In this document: piece after piece, positions 52,023 through 63,519 of the stretch
Position numbering within the stretch: position 1 is the stretch's first letter
Layout of the letters: every line of letters begins with the position of its first letter
Origin: Heloderma charlesbogerti
Taxonomy: Eukaryota > Chordata > Lepidosauria > Squamata > Helodermatidae
Length of the DNA stretch: 64,000 nt
Assembly: GCA_026122225.1 (NCBI GenBank)
Contig: JANEZZ010002769.1
Location: forward strand, 744,001 to 808,000
Reading direction: 5' to 3'
Notes under the pieces: generated by a model
What the model was told of the DNA's origin: nothing
The model's input: the letters and a program-made list of their open reading frames with translations, nothing else
Database searches by the model: none
Program-made: the position numbers and the translations under genes

Positions 52023-54539
52023 GAATTAATAAATATACTGTCAACACATATGTTCCAGAGGAAAAGTGCTACTAAAATACAAGGCACTATTGAACTAATT
52101 TCTTGTTGGTATAAGAATATGCAAGATGATGGGTTACACAAAGCTCATCCTATGTGCAACTTGAAAGCATGCATAGCAGGAGCTTGGTGAAACACAAAAG
52201 CTTCTACATATCAACATTAACAAGATAAAGGTCCAATAAAAACAAATCACCTCACCTAGTTTATATCTCTGAAAATCACTCAAATCCACTGACACAAACT
52301 GTCATACTCTTGTTCCATAACAGCAACATTTGGCATCGTGACTGTAATTATCTGCTAAAACCATTCCAAACCTAAATGTGGAAAAATCCAGCCCCAAACT
52401 AGTCAATCTCCAGTTTATTTCTCTTTGTGGCACAGCTTTTCTAGCTCTTCCCCCACCCCACCAGCCATTCTAATCTCCCTCTTTGCACGTGGCCCTGTTG
52501 TTGAGAGAGGCAGAAAGGCCAATGCAGTTTACAGCAAGCTAATGGCTGCACTAGCTATGGGCCCAGTGCTGGCTCTGGGACAGCTGTATATACCTGCTCT
52601 GTAAGGAGGGGCTCTTGATCTGTTCACTCCATATGTGTGCATCAGAGCAAATTAGATTCTGCCCTGCCAGACCTGAGGTACAGCAGCCCATGTCCCTGAC
52701 CCCTTTCTCTGGGAGCAGAGAAACTCACACCTTGATGTTTGTTAGTGTTTATCATATTTGAGCCCTTTCCAGTGGCAGCTGGAGGGAAATGCATAACCGA
52801 CTGACCCTGCTGTGGGTTCTAAGCCAGCCAGTTGGGCTCCATTCCAGGAATTGGCTGAGCCCTGGCTAACCCTCTTCCATGATGATTGAGGGCTAGAGTT
52901 CCCACTTTCCCACAGGGTCTCTTTCTGTGCTATATCCACCCAGGCAAATTTTGCAGCCACAAATAGAGCAGTGAGATGGACCTTTTCATACAAAAGTAGT
53001 AGATGGTTCCACAAGGGAAGAGGGACAGACATTCTTTATACCACTTCCTGATAAGCTGTGGGAGCATGATTAGGGTAGTTGTGGAACCCAGGCCAACTCA
53101 CAAAGGAGTTGTGTCTGACACTGTACTCCTAGCTTCTCTCAGCAAAGGGGTTTGTAGGGAAAGGGTTGCAATAATGCAGTTTAGGTTCTGCAGATGAAGC
53201 TTCAGGAAAGGCAGGCAAGACTATCCTGCCAGAAGCCACCATAAGTAGAGTGTGAGAGCAGGTTGTCGAATCTCACTCAGTAGGAGTAAAAGCTGTGGAA
53301 GCATCAACTGGACTCGGCCTCCCCCGGTTCTGATGCTGCAGGGGGCAAAACTGTGGCACTAAGCTATTCACATCTTAGGGAACAAGTGCCAGGCCACACT
53401 CTGCTATCCCAGCAAACCTCTCCTGAGGGCTAGGGTTAGGCACACCAGCTGATGGGATCTGTTTATGCGGAAGGGAACCTTTGGCTCCTTATCCTCTTTT
53501 TGCCCCTGGGATTACCTTGACAGCTTGCTGAAAAGCTTCTCATGAAATAATCCTATTAACCTGGGAGCATCCCAGAGGAGTGGTAATATGAGGAGCAGCT
53601 GCAACACAGGGCCCTTGTCTGCCAGATGCTCTGCAAGCAAGGAGGAAGCCCTGGGGCCCGACATCATATTGTAAGGAAACACCATGCAGTCTTTCCAGAG
53701 AGGCAGCAAGAAGACATATGCGTCTCATTTTGTGGGGAGAGGATAGGGTTGGACATTTAAAAAAATGATTTTATAACACTTGAATTGGAAAGCACTGGAA
53801 TCACCCCCACCTGGCACAGAAGATAAATAAGCTGTGACTGACTGTAGTGACACACATGTATAAACGCACATATTAAGCAGAGCCTGTGGCCCCAGCCTGT
53901 ATCTGTCCCTATCACTTAAGAGTTTTTATCTCCAGAGAATGACTAGCTCAGGTTCTTCCTGCCTATGCTCCTGTCAGTGGCTGATTGCGAGTCTTGGCAT
54001 GGAATGGCTGTTTTGTACCTGTAGCAAATGAGTCTGGAGGGTATCAGTCATGGAGAGCAGGTTCAAAGGAAGAAGAAACTTTACTGGGGTGTGGCTGGGT
54101 TACTGAAATATAAGATCCTTCAGTACCTATCCAATACTGCCCTGGTCAGTGAAAATATCACCCTGGTACTAAGTGTACCACAGCTCCTCCCCACGCTGCC
54201 TTGCTCCATGTAGCACCCAGCCCACTGCAATTTGGTTAATTATGGCACATCCCATTCCACAGCAAGGCATGCTGCCCTTTTCCATCCCAAGCATAAACCT
54301 TGCCTACCCAATCCTGGGCTTGCAGGCACTTTCAGAAAGAGGTGTTTGCAATGATTAAGTATGCTGAACCAGTCTATCTGTACACCCACAAACCAAACAG
54401 GGGGCTGTGCGAACCCTTATGCTGATTGCTATTAATCCACATGGATAAGCAGGATTAGAAAAGGTGATGCTGCAAAGGTAGCACCAAATCAGCCACAATG
54501 GTACAAATCCCCTCCCCTCTCTTTGGAAAGTAGCTCTAC

Positions 54540-54640
54540 TTTGGAGCAACAAACTGCCTGGTAGCATCTTAAAGACTAACAAATGTTTTATGACATAAGC
54601 TTTCATGGGCTAGATTCTACTTCATCACATGCATTCAGTG
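54540..54640 (+). repeat. dispersed repeat fragment
   Basis: gtagcatcttaaagactaac and ataagctttcatgggctag, words seen widely in reptile repeats. Similar 3' words recur at about 56,895-56,930 (gctttcgtggatcatagccc) near the CpG island. Confidence 0.4.
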
Positions 54641-55570
54641 TTATCCAAAGTTTGGGGTGGAGGTGGGGGTTGTAAACAGTGAGGTCAGCAGGAAATGAAA
54701 TGCAGTAAAGTATAGACAATGACAAGTACTTCCTGCCTTGGTGGTGAGATCGCTGGAGTCAATTAGCTCCCCTTTTGCCATGTCTACCTAGAGGGAAGCC
54801 TGGTTTGCCAAGCTTGTGACATCTTCATTCTATCTGCAACAGTTCAGCCCTGCCTTGTCCTCCCTCCATCCACAGTGTCCCAACCAGGTCTCACCATGTG
54901 CCTCACTTCCCCACTACTAACATGTCCCAGCCTGCAGTCCCTCTGTTCCCTCTGCCTGACACATACCTGGCTTTGTCCGCCTGCTCCATCCATTTGTCAT
55001 CAGTTTGTTCCTCCTCTCATTAGTGCAAGCTGGACCATTGTTGCATTGTTGCATCCTCGTTTGGGACTGACAGCAGATCACATAAGGGAAGCTGCGGGGT
55101 TGCTAAGATACGGAGCTGCAAAGACTTCTGGGGAACCCACCAGGCTCCCTTTGTTTGGGATGAGGGGGTCCTCGGGGGATCCTGGGCTTGTGGACCTATA
55201 AAGGCTGGGGAGTACTAAATGGGCTAACAATGCAACATTGCGGTTGTTTTTCCTTTTGAAGGGGCATGGATTGTTTCTGTCCACCCAATGAAAGATTTGG
55301 GGTTTTTTTCCCCTTTGTGTTCTTTTAAAGCTCAGCCTTTGTTTACACATGTTTATGCTAATTAATATCTGGAAATAGATAGTGGGCAGGGCTTTTATTT
55401 TCCTCCCGGAGAGGTATCACATGTCTAAGGAATACGAGCCAGGGAGAGCAGGGGCTTTAGGCAGGGACCCTTTTTCCTCCCTGAGGAACCAGCTGGGGGA
55501 AATACAGACCCTGAGCCTGGCTGAAGGCGCTCTGTGGCCCGCAGCAGCACTCAGCTGGACAAAAGAAGAG

Positions 55571-55572
<2 letters not shown>

Positions 55573-55602
<30 letters not shown>
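55573..55602. repeat. (TG)n repeat, 15 units
   Basis: Lies at the edge of the TMEM198 CpG island. Confidence 0.95.
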
Positions 55603-55604
<2 letters not shown>

Positions 55605-56045
55605 AGGACAATCTGGAATCCCGCCCTTCTCGCTCCATCCATCCCGGACTAGGCCTTCCTCGCCGCTTGTGCAGCTCTACTGTGGCCGCTGCCCTGGAGG
55701 GGATCCGACTCCGCGGTGATGGACGCCGAAGCGAATTCAGCCCCGCTGCCTCCCCAACTTCTTCTCATCGCCTGAGCCCCGGGCACGAGGCCCGAGCGCG
55801 CGAGAGCGGCACGGCCATCTATTGCCTTCCCGGCTCCCACGCTTCCGATGCTCCCGGCTTGCAGATCCCGCTTTCTGCTCCCATCGGTCCCCTTGGCTCC
55901 CCCTCCCCACCCCCCACCCCCATGCACTCCTCCGAGATCGAGCGCTACTGTGCCCAACCCGGGGGCGGCGGCGGCGGCGGCACGGCCGCCTCCCCGCCCC
56001 CCGGCAACCCGCTTCTCCTCCCGCCCCCCCGCGCCGGACCCCTAC

Positions 56046-56115
56046 CTGCTCCACCCGGTCTCGAACCCGGACCACCAGAGCCCGCCAGCCCGCCCGCCCG
56101 GTGCTGAGGGACAGC
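56046..56115 (-). other. TMEM198: probable TMEM198 noncoding exon 1
   Basis: On minus, a strong CAG|GTAGGG donor lies at 56046 inside a CpG island, just downstream of a perfect CRE at 56122-56129. The upstream edge (transcription start) is guessed from the CRE position. It would splice over about 9.1 kb to the 5'UTR acceptor at 46954. An alternative donor (GAG|GTACGC) exists on minus near 56,440. Confidence 0.45.
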
Positions 56116-56121
56116 TCCGCG

Positions 56122-56129
56122 TGACGTCA
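56122..56129. promoter_or_regulatory. palindromic CRE TGACGTCA in CpG island promoter
   Basis: Exact full CREB/ATF site within the CpG island, positioned about 75 bp upstream (minus sense) of the proposed exon-1 donor. It suggests a TATA-less, cAMP/ATF-responsive housekeeping-type promoter for TMEM198. Confidence 0.6.
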
Positions 56130-57369
56130 CCCCGCCGTTTCTCTCTCTCCCTCTCCCTCTCCCCCCCCCGCCTCCACTTTCCCGCGCGCGCCCTCGCGAG
56201 ACGCGGCCGGGAGAGGCGGGCTGGCGCGGAGGGAGGCGGGCGCGCGCCTCGGGCGACGGATGGGCCGCGCTTGCTTCCCCTCGCCTCGCCTCGCCTCGCC
56301 CCCCTCGCCTCCCCGCTCCTCCTCCTTCCCGATGTCGCCGCCCGCCCCCGAGTCCCCTCAGCCGCCCGCCCCCGCGCTCCGCTTGTGGCCCGGAGCGCGC
56401 AGCGGCGGAGGTGGGAGGGAAGAGCACCGCCAAGCGCGTACCTCGTACGCGAATGGTGCGCCAGAGCTGCCTGCACACGCAGGATCCCTGCCGCCTTTCT
56501 GCGCCCCCTCGGGAGGGCGGGCACGGGCTGCTTCTGGCCCCCGTCTGAGCAAGCTCCGCTCCGAGTTCCCGTTGTTCGTTGTGCGCTCTGACATGCACGA
56601 CCCGCTTCTCGTGCGTCGCACTGGCCGGTCCTTGGCCGTGCTGCCCCCGTTGTAGTGGCTTTGCATGAGTAGCCGCCCCACGGGTCCTGCCCCCTTGTTT
56701 CGACTGGCGCCCGGCGCGACTGTAATATAAACTGCATCGTGCGACCCCGTTTGCCATGCGCTGCATCCACTACTTAGCCCTGTTGCACACCGTGCTAGAA
56801 AGAGCACACACACGCAACAACGGGCCTTTTGGCACCGTAAAAGCCTAATGCGTTTCATCATCAACATCGTTAGCAGTAGTGGTACTGTGGCGTACGCTTT
56901 CGTGGATCATAGCCCACTTCATCAAAGTGTATAATAGAGACGGTCTATTCGCGCCTGCTCCTCCGACGGCATCGCACGAGCCGCTTGCATGGTCTAGCTC
57001 GATTGCGACTGCCTTGTGTTTGCACTGCTAGGTTCCAGTGTATTGCATTTCCCAGCCCCGCTGTAACGTTAAATTCCATTGCATTTAGTCTTCCTGCCTT
57101 TCCAAGCAACAGGAACACATCAGTGCATTTAGAAAATTGTAGAGAATTTATCCACAGAAGATTTGGCTGAGGGATCACGTTCGAGCCAACATCCCGGATT
57201 TATTTATTTAGTGGGCGTATGCTTTCTATCGTTCCTTACAGGACATCAGGGTTCCAGGATATCCCTTTTCATATATCTCAGAACTCATGGAACCCTCTCT
57301 AGGCTACAAAGCAACCATTACAAGGCAGTAGTTCTTGTAAGAGACAATAGCAAGTCTTCTTGGCCCATG

Positions 57370-58436
57370 TTGTTCAGTCGTTAAGTCATGTCCGACTCTT
57401 CGTGACCCCATGGACCATAGCACGCCAGGCCTTCTTGTCCTCCGCTCTCTCCCGGAGTGTGCTCAAGTTCATATTCATTGCATCGGTGATGCTATCTAGC
57501 CATCTCATCCTCTGCCGTCCCCTTCTCCTTTTGCCTTCAATCTTTCCCAGCATCAGGGTCTTTTCCAGTGACTTTTCTCTTCGCATTAGGTGGCCAAAAT
57601 ATTTCAGCTTCAGTATCTGTCTGAAACAATGAGCAGTCAGGGTTGATTTCCTTTAGGATTGACTGATTTGACCTCCTTGCAGTCCAGGGGACTTGTAAGA
57701 GTCTTCTTCAGTACCACAGTTGGAAAGCATCAATTCTTCGGCGCTCAGCCTTCCTTATAGTCCAGCTCTCACAGCCATATGTTACTACTGGGAAAACCAT
57801 AGCTTTGGTTATACGCACCTTTGTCGGCAAGGTGATGTCTCTGCTTCTTACTATGCTGTCTAGGTTTGCCATAGCTTTCCTCCCAAGGAGCAAGCATCTT
57901 TTAATTTCATGGCTACAGTCACTGTCTGCGGTGATCTTGGAGCCCAAGAAAATAAAATCTGTCACTGCTTCCATTTCTTCCCCTTCTATATGCCAAGAAA
58001 TGATGGGGCCAGATGCCACGATCTTCGTTTTTTTATTGTTGAGTTTCAAACCAGGTTTGCACTCTCCACTTTCACCCTCAACAAGAGGCTCTGTAGATCT
58101 TCTTTGCTTTCTGCCATTAGGGTGGTATTGTCTGCGTATCTGAGGTTGTTGATAATTCTCCTGGTAATCTTAATTCCGACCCTGTGATTCATCCAACCCG
58201 GCGTTTCTCGTGATGTACTCTGCATATAAGTTAAATAAGCAGGGCAACAATATGCAGCCTTGTCGTACTCCTTTCCCAATTTTGAACCAACGGGTTGTTC
58301 CATGTCTGGTTCTTACTGTTACTTCTTGGTCCACATACAGGTTTGTCAGGAGACAGGTAAGGTGGTCTGGTACTTCCATCTCTTTAAGAATTTGCCAGAG
58401 TTTGTTGTGATTCACACAATCAAAGGCTTTAGCGTA
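57370..58436 (-). mobile_element. BovB LINE fragment with reverse transcriptase C-terminal region (decayed)
   Basis: About 1.07 kb on minus. It encodes three frame-shifted pieces of an RTE reverse transcriptase: a piece with GVRQGC-type and FNLYAEYI motifs, one with the catalytic box read as YADN rather than YADD, and a C-terminal piece with TYGCESWT. At least two frameshifts and the catalytic change show it is dead. A short duplication gcccatg may flank it (57363-57369, 58437-58443). Confidence 0.88.
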
Positions 58437-58977
58437 GCCCATGAGAGAACCACTAAAATTTAGTGACTAAATAGTGTGACTCCAGAACATCCTCCCCATT
58501 CTAAAATATGCATCCTGGGTTATATTATATGTGATGCCACATGTGGAAGATGGGAGACAGGCGAATCATCTATAGGGCATTTGGAAATAACAGCATTTTT
58601 TGAGCTAAGGACATTTGGACAAAACAGTAACACCTAAGGAGAGTGGTATAATCCAAAGCCATGTACATAGTACAAATCTCAGAACTGTACAGAGATAGAT
58701 ATAGTGCTCCATCCCTTTCCAGCAGAGCAGTGGGGAAACTACTCAATTAAGATTTAAAACTAGCCTAGGTGCATTGTCTTTTAATCCAATTTCAGTGTTG
58801 TAGAAATGGGTGATTCCAAATCAGAATCTCAGGGTATGGTCCAAAGGCACATGATGCAACAACTTTGCTGAAGTTAAGCATCTTTGTGTCTGGTCAGCGT
58901 CTGCACAATAATTCTTATGTACTCCATCTTAAGTTCCATCATGGAATAAAAGTGGAATAATAAATATAGTACCTTTA

Positions 58978-59233
58978 GAGCCAGTGTAGTATAGTGGTGA
59001 GAGTGACGGACTGGAAGCCGGGAGATCCGGGTTCTAGTCCCCACTTGGCCATGGAAGCTCACTGGGTGACTTTGGGCCAGTCACAGACTCTCAGCCCAAC
59101 CTACCTCACAGGGTTGTTGTTGTGAGGATACAACGGTGAGGAGGAGGATAATGTAAGCCGCCTTGAGTTCCTTGCGAGAGGGAGAAAGGCGGGGTATAAA
59201 TGCAATAAATAAATAAATAAATAAATAAATAAT
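58978..59233 (+). mobile_element. tRNA-derived SINE family T2, full length
   Basis: tagtatagtggtgagagtga (box A), cgggttctagtccccac (box B), body tttgggccagtcacagac and cgccttgagttcc, ending in an (AAAT)n tail 59205-59233. The best preserved copy. Confidence 0.75.
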
Positions 59234-59245
59234 GTTGGCATATGC

Positions 59246-59369
59246 CAGACCTCCCCAATCTGGTGCTTTCCAGATGTTTTAGATCAGCCCCAGGCAGCAA
59301 AGTCAGTGGTTAGGAATGCTGGGAGTTGTAGTTGAAAACATCTGGAAGACCCCAGGTTGGGGAAGGCTG
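59246..59369. mobile_element. palindromic MITE (family A)
   Basis: cagacctccccaatctggtg ... ggttggggaaggctg with gctgggagttgtagttg inside. Flanks are only loosely similar. Confidence 0.6.
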
Positions 59370-61050
59370 GTATATAATAATTGGATGGAGTTAATAAAGA
59401 CAGTAATTCTATGCCCAGCAATGAGATCATGTTCAGTCAGTTGCCTTGAATAGCTTGAGATCATCAAAAGCCTTCCGTGCCATTGATTGTTTTTAACTAA
59501 CTTCCTTATGTGCCAGCTTTTCCCAACATCCCATGAGAATGAGTTCCATAGGTAAACTACAGCATGTGGAAAAGTACTGTCTTTTCCTGTCAAATAATTC
59601 TGTCAGCTTAATTGGATATGATGAGAGAAGATTTAAAACACACACACACAAAATAACAACCACTTGTTCACACTTTTACTACCATGTATGTGATTTCTTG
59701 ACCTGATCGTTCTTCCTATCCTTAAAGATTTGTAGTAACAGAGAATGTATCTGTTGAAATTGTCACTGATGTGTTAGCCTGACCACAAGCAGGGAAATCT
59801 CCAGCTCCCACTTCCATGAAGTACAGGGGCTACTCCATCTATAGCCATCAGACTGCATCCGTAGATGCTGCCTTTCACATTTAGCATAGTGTCCAAGCAT
59901 ACGTACTAAACACCACATGAGTGACATTTGGGTTACAAGACAGATGCATGTTACATAGCAGAGAAATGAAATATCTTTCACCCCCAGAGGTCAGCCACTC
60001 CTCTAGCTTAGGCACATCATCAAATCTGCTCAAGTCTGAATCCCACTTACCATCTGCTGAGCTCCTTGAGTCATGAAGAGGAGGAGGAGGAGGATGTGTG
60101 GGAACGATGATGAGGCACTGCTGCTGCTTCCTCTGCCATCTACTCTCCTCCCACTCTCAAGTCTTTAGCAGCTCAGACAGCTTAGATTCTCCTCTGATGT
60201 GCCAGGTGATTAACTCTGCCTTTTTTTGCCTTAATGATATTGTCAAGTGGAAATGTCTGCCCACCTCTAAAAGGTTACGATTGTATAAGATGCTGTGATC
60301 GCTATGGTGACTCTCCCTGTAAGTTTCCTATGCGTTGACAGCACACACGCACACATATCGTCTGCATATCACAACCCAGGCCCAGGCCCAAAGGGTCTTC
60401 TTAGCCTATCACTAGCCTTGCACTCGTTTGGATGGGGATAAGCGGCTGAGCATCCGACTCTTCTTAGCTGTATTTCTATGTTGCCCTGGGCCAAAAAGCA
60501 TATTCAGTTTCAGCTCAGATCAGCACATACCTTTGAAATATATGGCACAAATCCAAGTGAAGAAATTATTGAGTAGCACATATATGAAAGACGGGTTTGG
60601 GGAACCAAAGGTAGGTGGCATAAGAGAAACCAAATTCATTACAAAGGGAGAAATACAGAATGCAGTCTATCCTGCTGTAGCTGCAAATTATATATAGTTA
60701 CAAAGCTGAATGTCTGGCTTTAGGCATGTATCAGTTTTGCAGGCCTGGGAACAACAATATGACTGAGTATATGCCAGCCTCAAAATTTGTTTGGATTTCA
60801 ATGAAACTTTAAAGTAATTTGTTTTAAGGGGGGTGTTAGAGTGCTTTTTGAAGTTCTTAGGTATATCAGGTATAGACAGCCTCCATCTTTGTGCATTGAT
60901 GATGCCTGAATCATTAAAGACCTCTACTTTTCATTTTGAAAATGCTTTCAGTTCCCAAGCAGCCCTTCTGGGTGGGTTTGGATATATGGATGACTGAAAG
61001 TTTTGTGTTTTTTGTTTGTTTTTGTTTTTTTTACAAAGCATAGGAACAAT

Positions 61051-61135
61051 GAGCGGAGGACAGGAACGCCTGGTGTGCTATGGTCCATGGGGTCACAAAG
61101 ATGACTGAACAACAACTTAATGACTGAACAACAAA
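61051..61135 (+). mobile_element. very short BovB 3' insertion (85 bp) with 11-bp duplication
   Basis: Plus orientation. It contains gtgctatggtccatggggtcac and a repeated gactgaacaacaac tail. The duplication ATAGGAACAAT is perfect at 61040-61050 and 61136-61146. The tail unit is duplicated (gactgaacaacaacttaatgactgaacaacaa), so the terminal region was slipped or rearranged. Confidence 0.82.
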
Positions 61136-61431
61136 ATAGGAACAATATCGTAAGTAAACATTTGGCAATGCATCAATCTTCCATATACATTTAATTCCCA
61201 TTTTTCATTGAGCTACATAAAGGAAATAACACCAAGAGGGAGTCCTGTGGCATCTTTAAGGCAAACAAAATAAAGGAAACAGCTTTTAGTGGATTAACAA
61301 TATGGTATAGCACATGAAATATGAGCGGCTTGAGACTTCTGCCAGTTCTACAGGTGCCACTGCAAACATGATGCAGAAGAAAAATAACAAAGTATCTTAA
61401 GGCATTTTAAAGACTAAGATAACAATCCTCT

Positions 61432-61540
61432 GCATGTTTAGACAGAAAATAGTCCTACAGCTCCCAGCATTCCCCAGCTGGCTGGGGAATGCTGGAAGTT
61501 GTAGGACTATTTTCTGTCTAAACATGCAGAGGATTGCACT
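61432..61540. mobile_element. near-perfect palindromic MITE (family P) copy 2
   Basis: Arms of about 54 bp from caatcctctgcatgttta to the central cagctggctg and back; only about two mismatches. Almost the whole element can form one hairpin. Confidence 0.8.
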
Positions 61541-61756
61541 TTAGCAGATTTAGGCAGCAATCAGTGGAGGCTGGTGGCACCAGTGTCAGTGGGGCAGTGA
61601 ATTTGCTCCAGGTTTCGATCAGAACCAGTCAGAACGCTCAAGAAGCTCTCCAAGGTGCAAAGGCACCTTGGATAGCTCCTTTAGAGTTCCAACTGGCTCT
61701 GGCGGAAACCCGGAGCAGATTCACCACCCCACCGACACCAGTGCCACCAGCCCCCA

Positions 61757-61823
61757 CAGGCTACAATCCTATACAAACTTACTTGGGACCTACGTCTGAG
61801 TAGATATTCATAGGATTGCACTG
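61757..61823. mobile_element. short MITE, 'aatcctatgcat' group
   Basis: ctacaatcctatacaaac ... gtagatattcataggattgcactg: inverted ends, about 67 bp. Confidence 0.55.
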
Positions 61824-61845
61824 TTATTATAGTAAAATTCTTACA

Positions 61846-61929
61846 GTGCAATCCTATACATGTCTACCCTAAGATAATTCCCACTGAATGGGGTTTACTC
61901 TCAGGTAAATGGGTATAGGATTGCACTGT
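61846..61929. mobile_element. short MITE, 'aatcctatgcat' group, perfect 15-bp TIRs
   Basis: CAGTGCAATCCTATA / TATAGGATTGCACTG, 84 bp in all. Starts 22 bp after the preceding element. Confidence 0.7.
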
Positions 61930-62019
61930 TTCCCCTCTGGAAAATGATATGGAAGGTACTTGGATCACATGATCCCACATTAAGATTCTCAATAAAAGTG
62001 ATAAAAGGAACTCTGGGGA

Positions 62020-62070
62020 AAGAGAGAGAGAGAGAGAGAGAGAATGAATGAATGAATGCATGAATGCATG
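62020..62070. repeat. (GA)n followed by (GAAT)n
   Basis: agagagag to 62042, then gaatgaatgaatg. Confidence 0.9.
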
Positions 62071-62507
62071 TAGCATAGCTTCTAACCAATCTGTGATGTT
62101 CTGTAATAAAGGCCAGTTACTTAAGATATGTAAAATAAAGTATGGAATACATAGACATGTAACAATAAATCATGTTCAAAACTGGAGCGGAGAAGGGTCT
62201 GCCCAAGACGTCACAACCCTGAACATATTCATTAATGACTGTGCAAAATAATGACGAGTATGTACAGCTACTTTTCAGGTGATATAAACTAGGAGGAATT
62301 GCAAATGAGGTAGACGACTGGCTTTAAATCAAAATGGTGGCTTAATTTGAGCACAGGGATGAAAACATAAAATGGAATTCTACAACAATACAAGGCACTA
62401 TGCGCTGACAAGAAAGCATGAATGTATATACAGGCTTGGGAATGCTAGATAGCCTCTGTCAATAGTGCTAGAGGCTACCTAAATCCGATAAAGGGTTTGA
62501 TATTTAA

Positions 62508-62640
62508 GGGTGCAATCCTATGCATGTTTAGACAGAGAAAAGGCCTACAACTCCCAGCGTGCCTCAGCCAGCAATGCTGGCTGGGGCATGCTGGGAGTTG
62601 TAGGCCTTTTCTCCTTCTAAACATGCATAGGATTGTGCCC
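62508..62640. mobile_element. near-perfect palindromic MITE (family P) copy 3
   Basis: Arms of about 65 bp beginning gggtgcaatcctatgcat and ending atgcataggattgtgccc. Few mismatches, central gccagcaatgctggc. Flanked by tttaa / taaaa. Confidence 0.8.
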
Positions 62641-62690
62641 TAAAAGACTGAAGGAACTGGGCAAACCTTGCCTCAAGAAGAAAAGATTAC

Positions 62691-62860
62691 AGCTGCAATC
62701 CTCTACCCACTTACATGAGAGTAAGTCTCATTGAGCCTAAGAGGAGTTACTTCTGAGTAGACATCCATAGGATTCTGCTATTAGGCTGCAACCCTATGCA
62801 CTTACTTTGGATTAGTCATATAGAGCAAAATTACTTCTGAGTAAATATGCATAGTATCCA
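62691..62860. mobile_element. two adjacent short MITEs, 'aatcctatgcat' group
   Basis: 62691-62781 (ctgcaatcctctaccc ... agacatccataggattctgc) and 62784-62860 (ggctgcaaccctatgcac ... aatatgcatagtatcc), nearly abutting. Confidence 0.55.
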
Positions 62861-63519
62861 GGTGTAGGGAGGATATTTGCCATTTTGATCCTAAAGAGGA
62901 TACATAGCCAGTAAATTGTATGTTTTATTAGAACAACTTGGGTTGGTATGGGAGTATGCAAGCATTCCAGTTTAACAAAACTCTAGTTTTGCGTGATAAA
63001 AAGTTCTATGACATTCAAAAGCTTGATCCTATCTAAGTTGGCCCAATACGATCATTTTACATATACACATACTCTTTTCTCTTGCAGTTGTATTTACTGT
63101 GGCCTTTCAGGTAAAGAAAAGTTGCAATAAAATTCAGCAGATCAGACTTATGCTAATGAAACAAGTTGGTGATGACTGGAAGCTGTAGTCTTCCTTCCCT
63201 TGGAAGTTTTCTTTTGTATTTTTTTTATGATACTGTGTCAAATAGCTTCCCAAATACATATATAGCAATTTGACCTATAAGGCCGGGTCATGCAGCAGAA
63301 TGAGGTGGTAAGGTCCTGAGACGGTGGATTAGAAAAACCCGTTTTAGACTGCAGAAGGGCACCTATTTGAATCTTTCCCTACATTTAAAAAGCCACAACC
63401 TCCCTGTAAGTAGAAAATTAGCACAGCAGGGGAAATAGTCTAACCCAGGCATCACCCTGCTTTGCTAGTTTTCTACTTGCAGGGAGCTTGTCGCTGTTTT
63501 AACGCGCTCTTCCGAGATC

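Larger units (their letters stand above)
46955..56045 (-). other. TMEM198: probable TMEM198 first intron (9.1 kb)
   Basis: Holds a TIR repeat (49,079), a BovB fragment (49,753), the nested foldback (51,192) and a short MITE (51,934). 47,100-48,950 and 52,100-54,530 show no recognised repeat or exon; stretches here could be regulatory. Confidence 0.5.
55620..56720. promoter_or_regulatory. CpG island, TMEM198 promoter region
   Basis: Dense CpG with GGC and CCTCG runs and Sp1-like GC boxes, contrasting with CpG-poor flanks. Long ORFs on both strands here (up to about 270 codons) are typical low-stop GC-rich shadows, with Arg/Pro/Ala-rich products. The island could also drive a divergent plus-strand transcript. 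Confidence 0.8.
58450..63500. other. intergenic DNA between TMEM198 and the right CpG island
   Basis: Repeat-rich (SINE T2, family A MITE, short BovB, cluster of family P and short MITEs). 59,400-60,950 and 62,900-63,500 contain nothing I recognise. No coding exon was found. Confidence 0.6.

Noticed and set aside
55382..56107. 241-codon plus-strand ORF across the CpG island
   Set aside because: It has an Arg/Pro/Ser-rich low-complexity product, a TG repeat inside, no splice context and no family resemblance. Stop codons are rare in GC-rich DNA.
55945..56766. 273-codon and 242-codon minus-strand ORFs in the CpG island
   Set aside because: They overlap each other in different frames, have Gly/Arg-rich composition, and cross the probable TMEM198 promoter and CRE. 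They are shadows of base composition.
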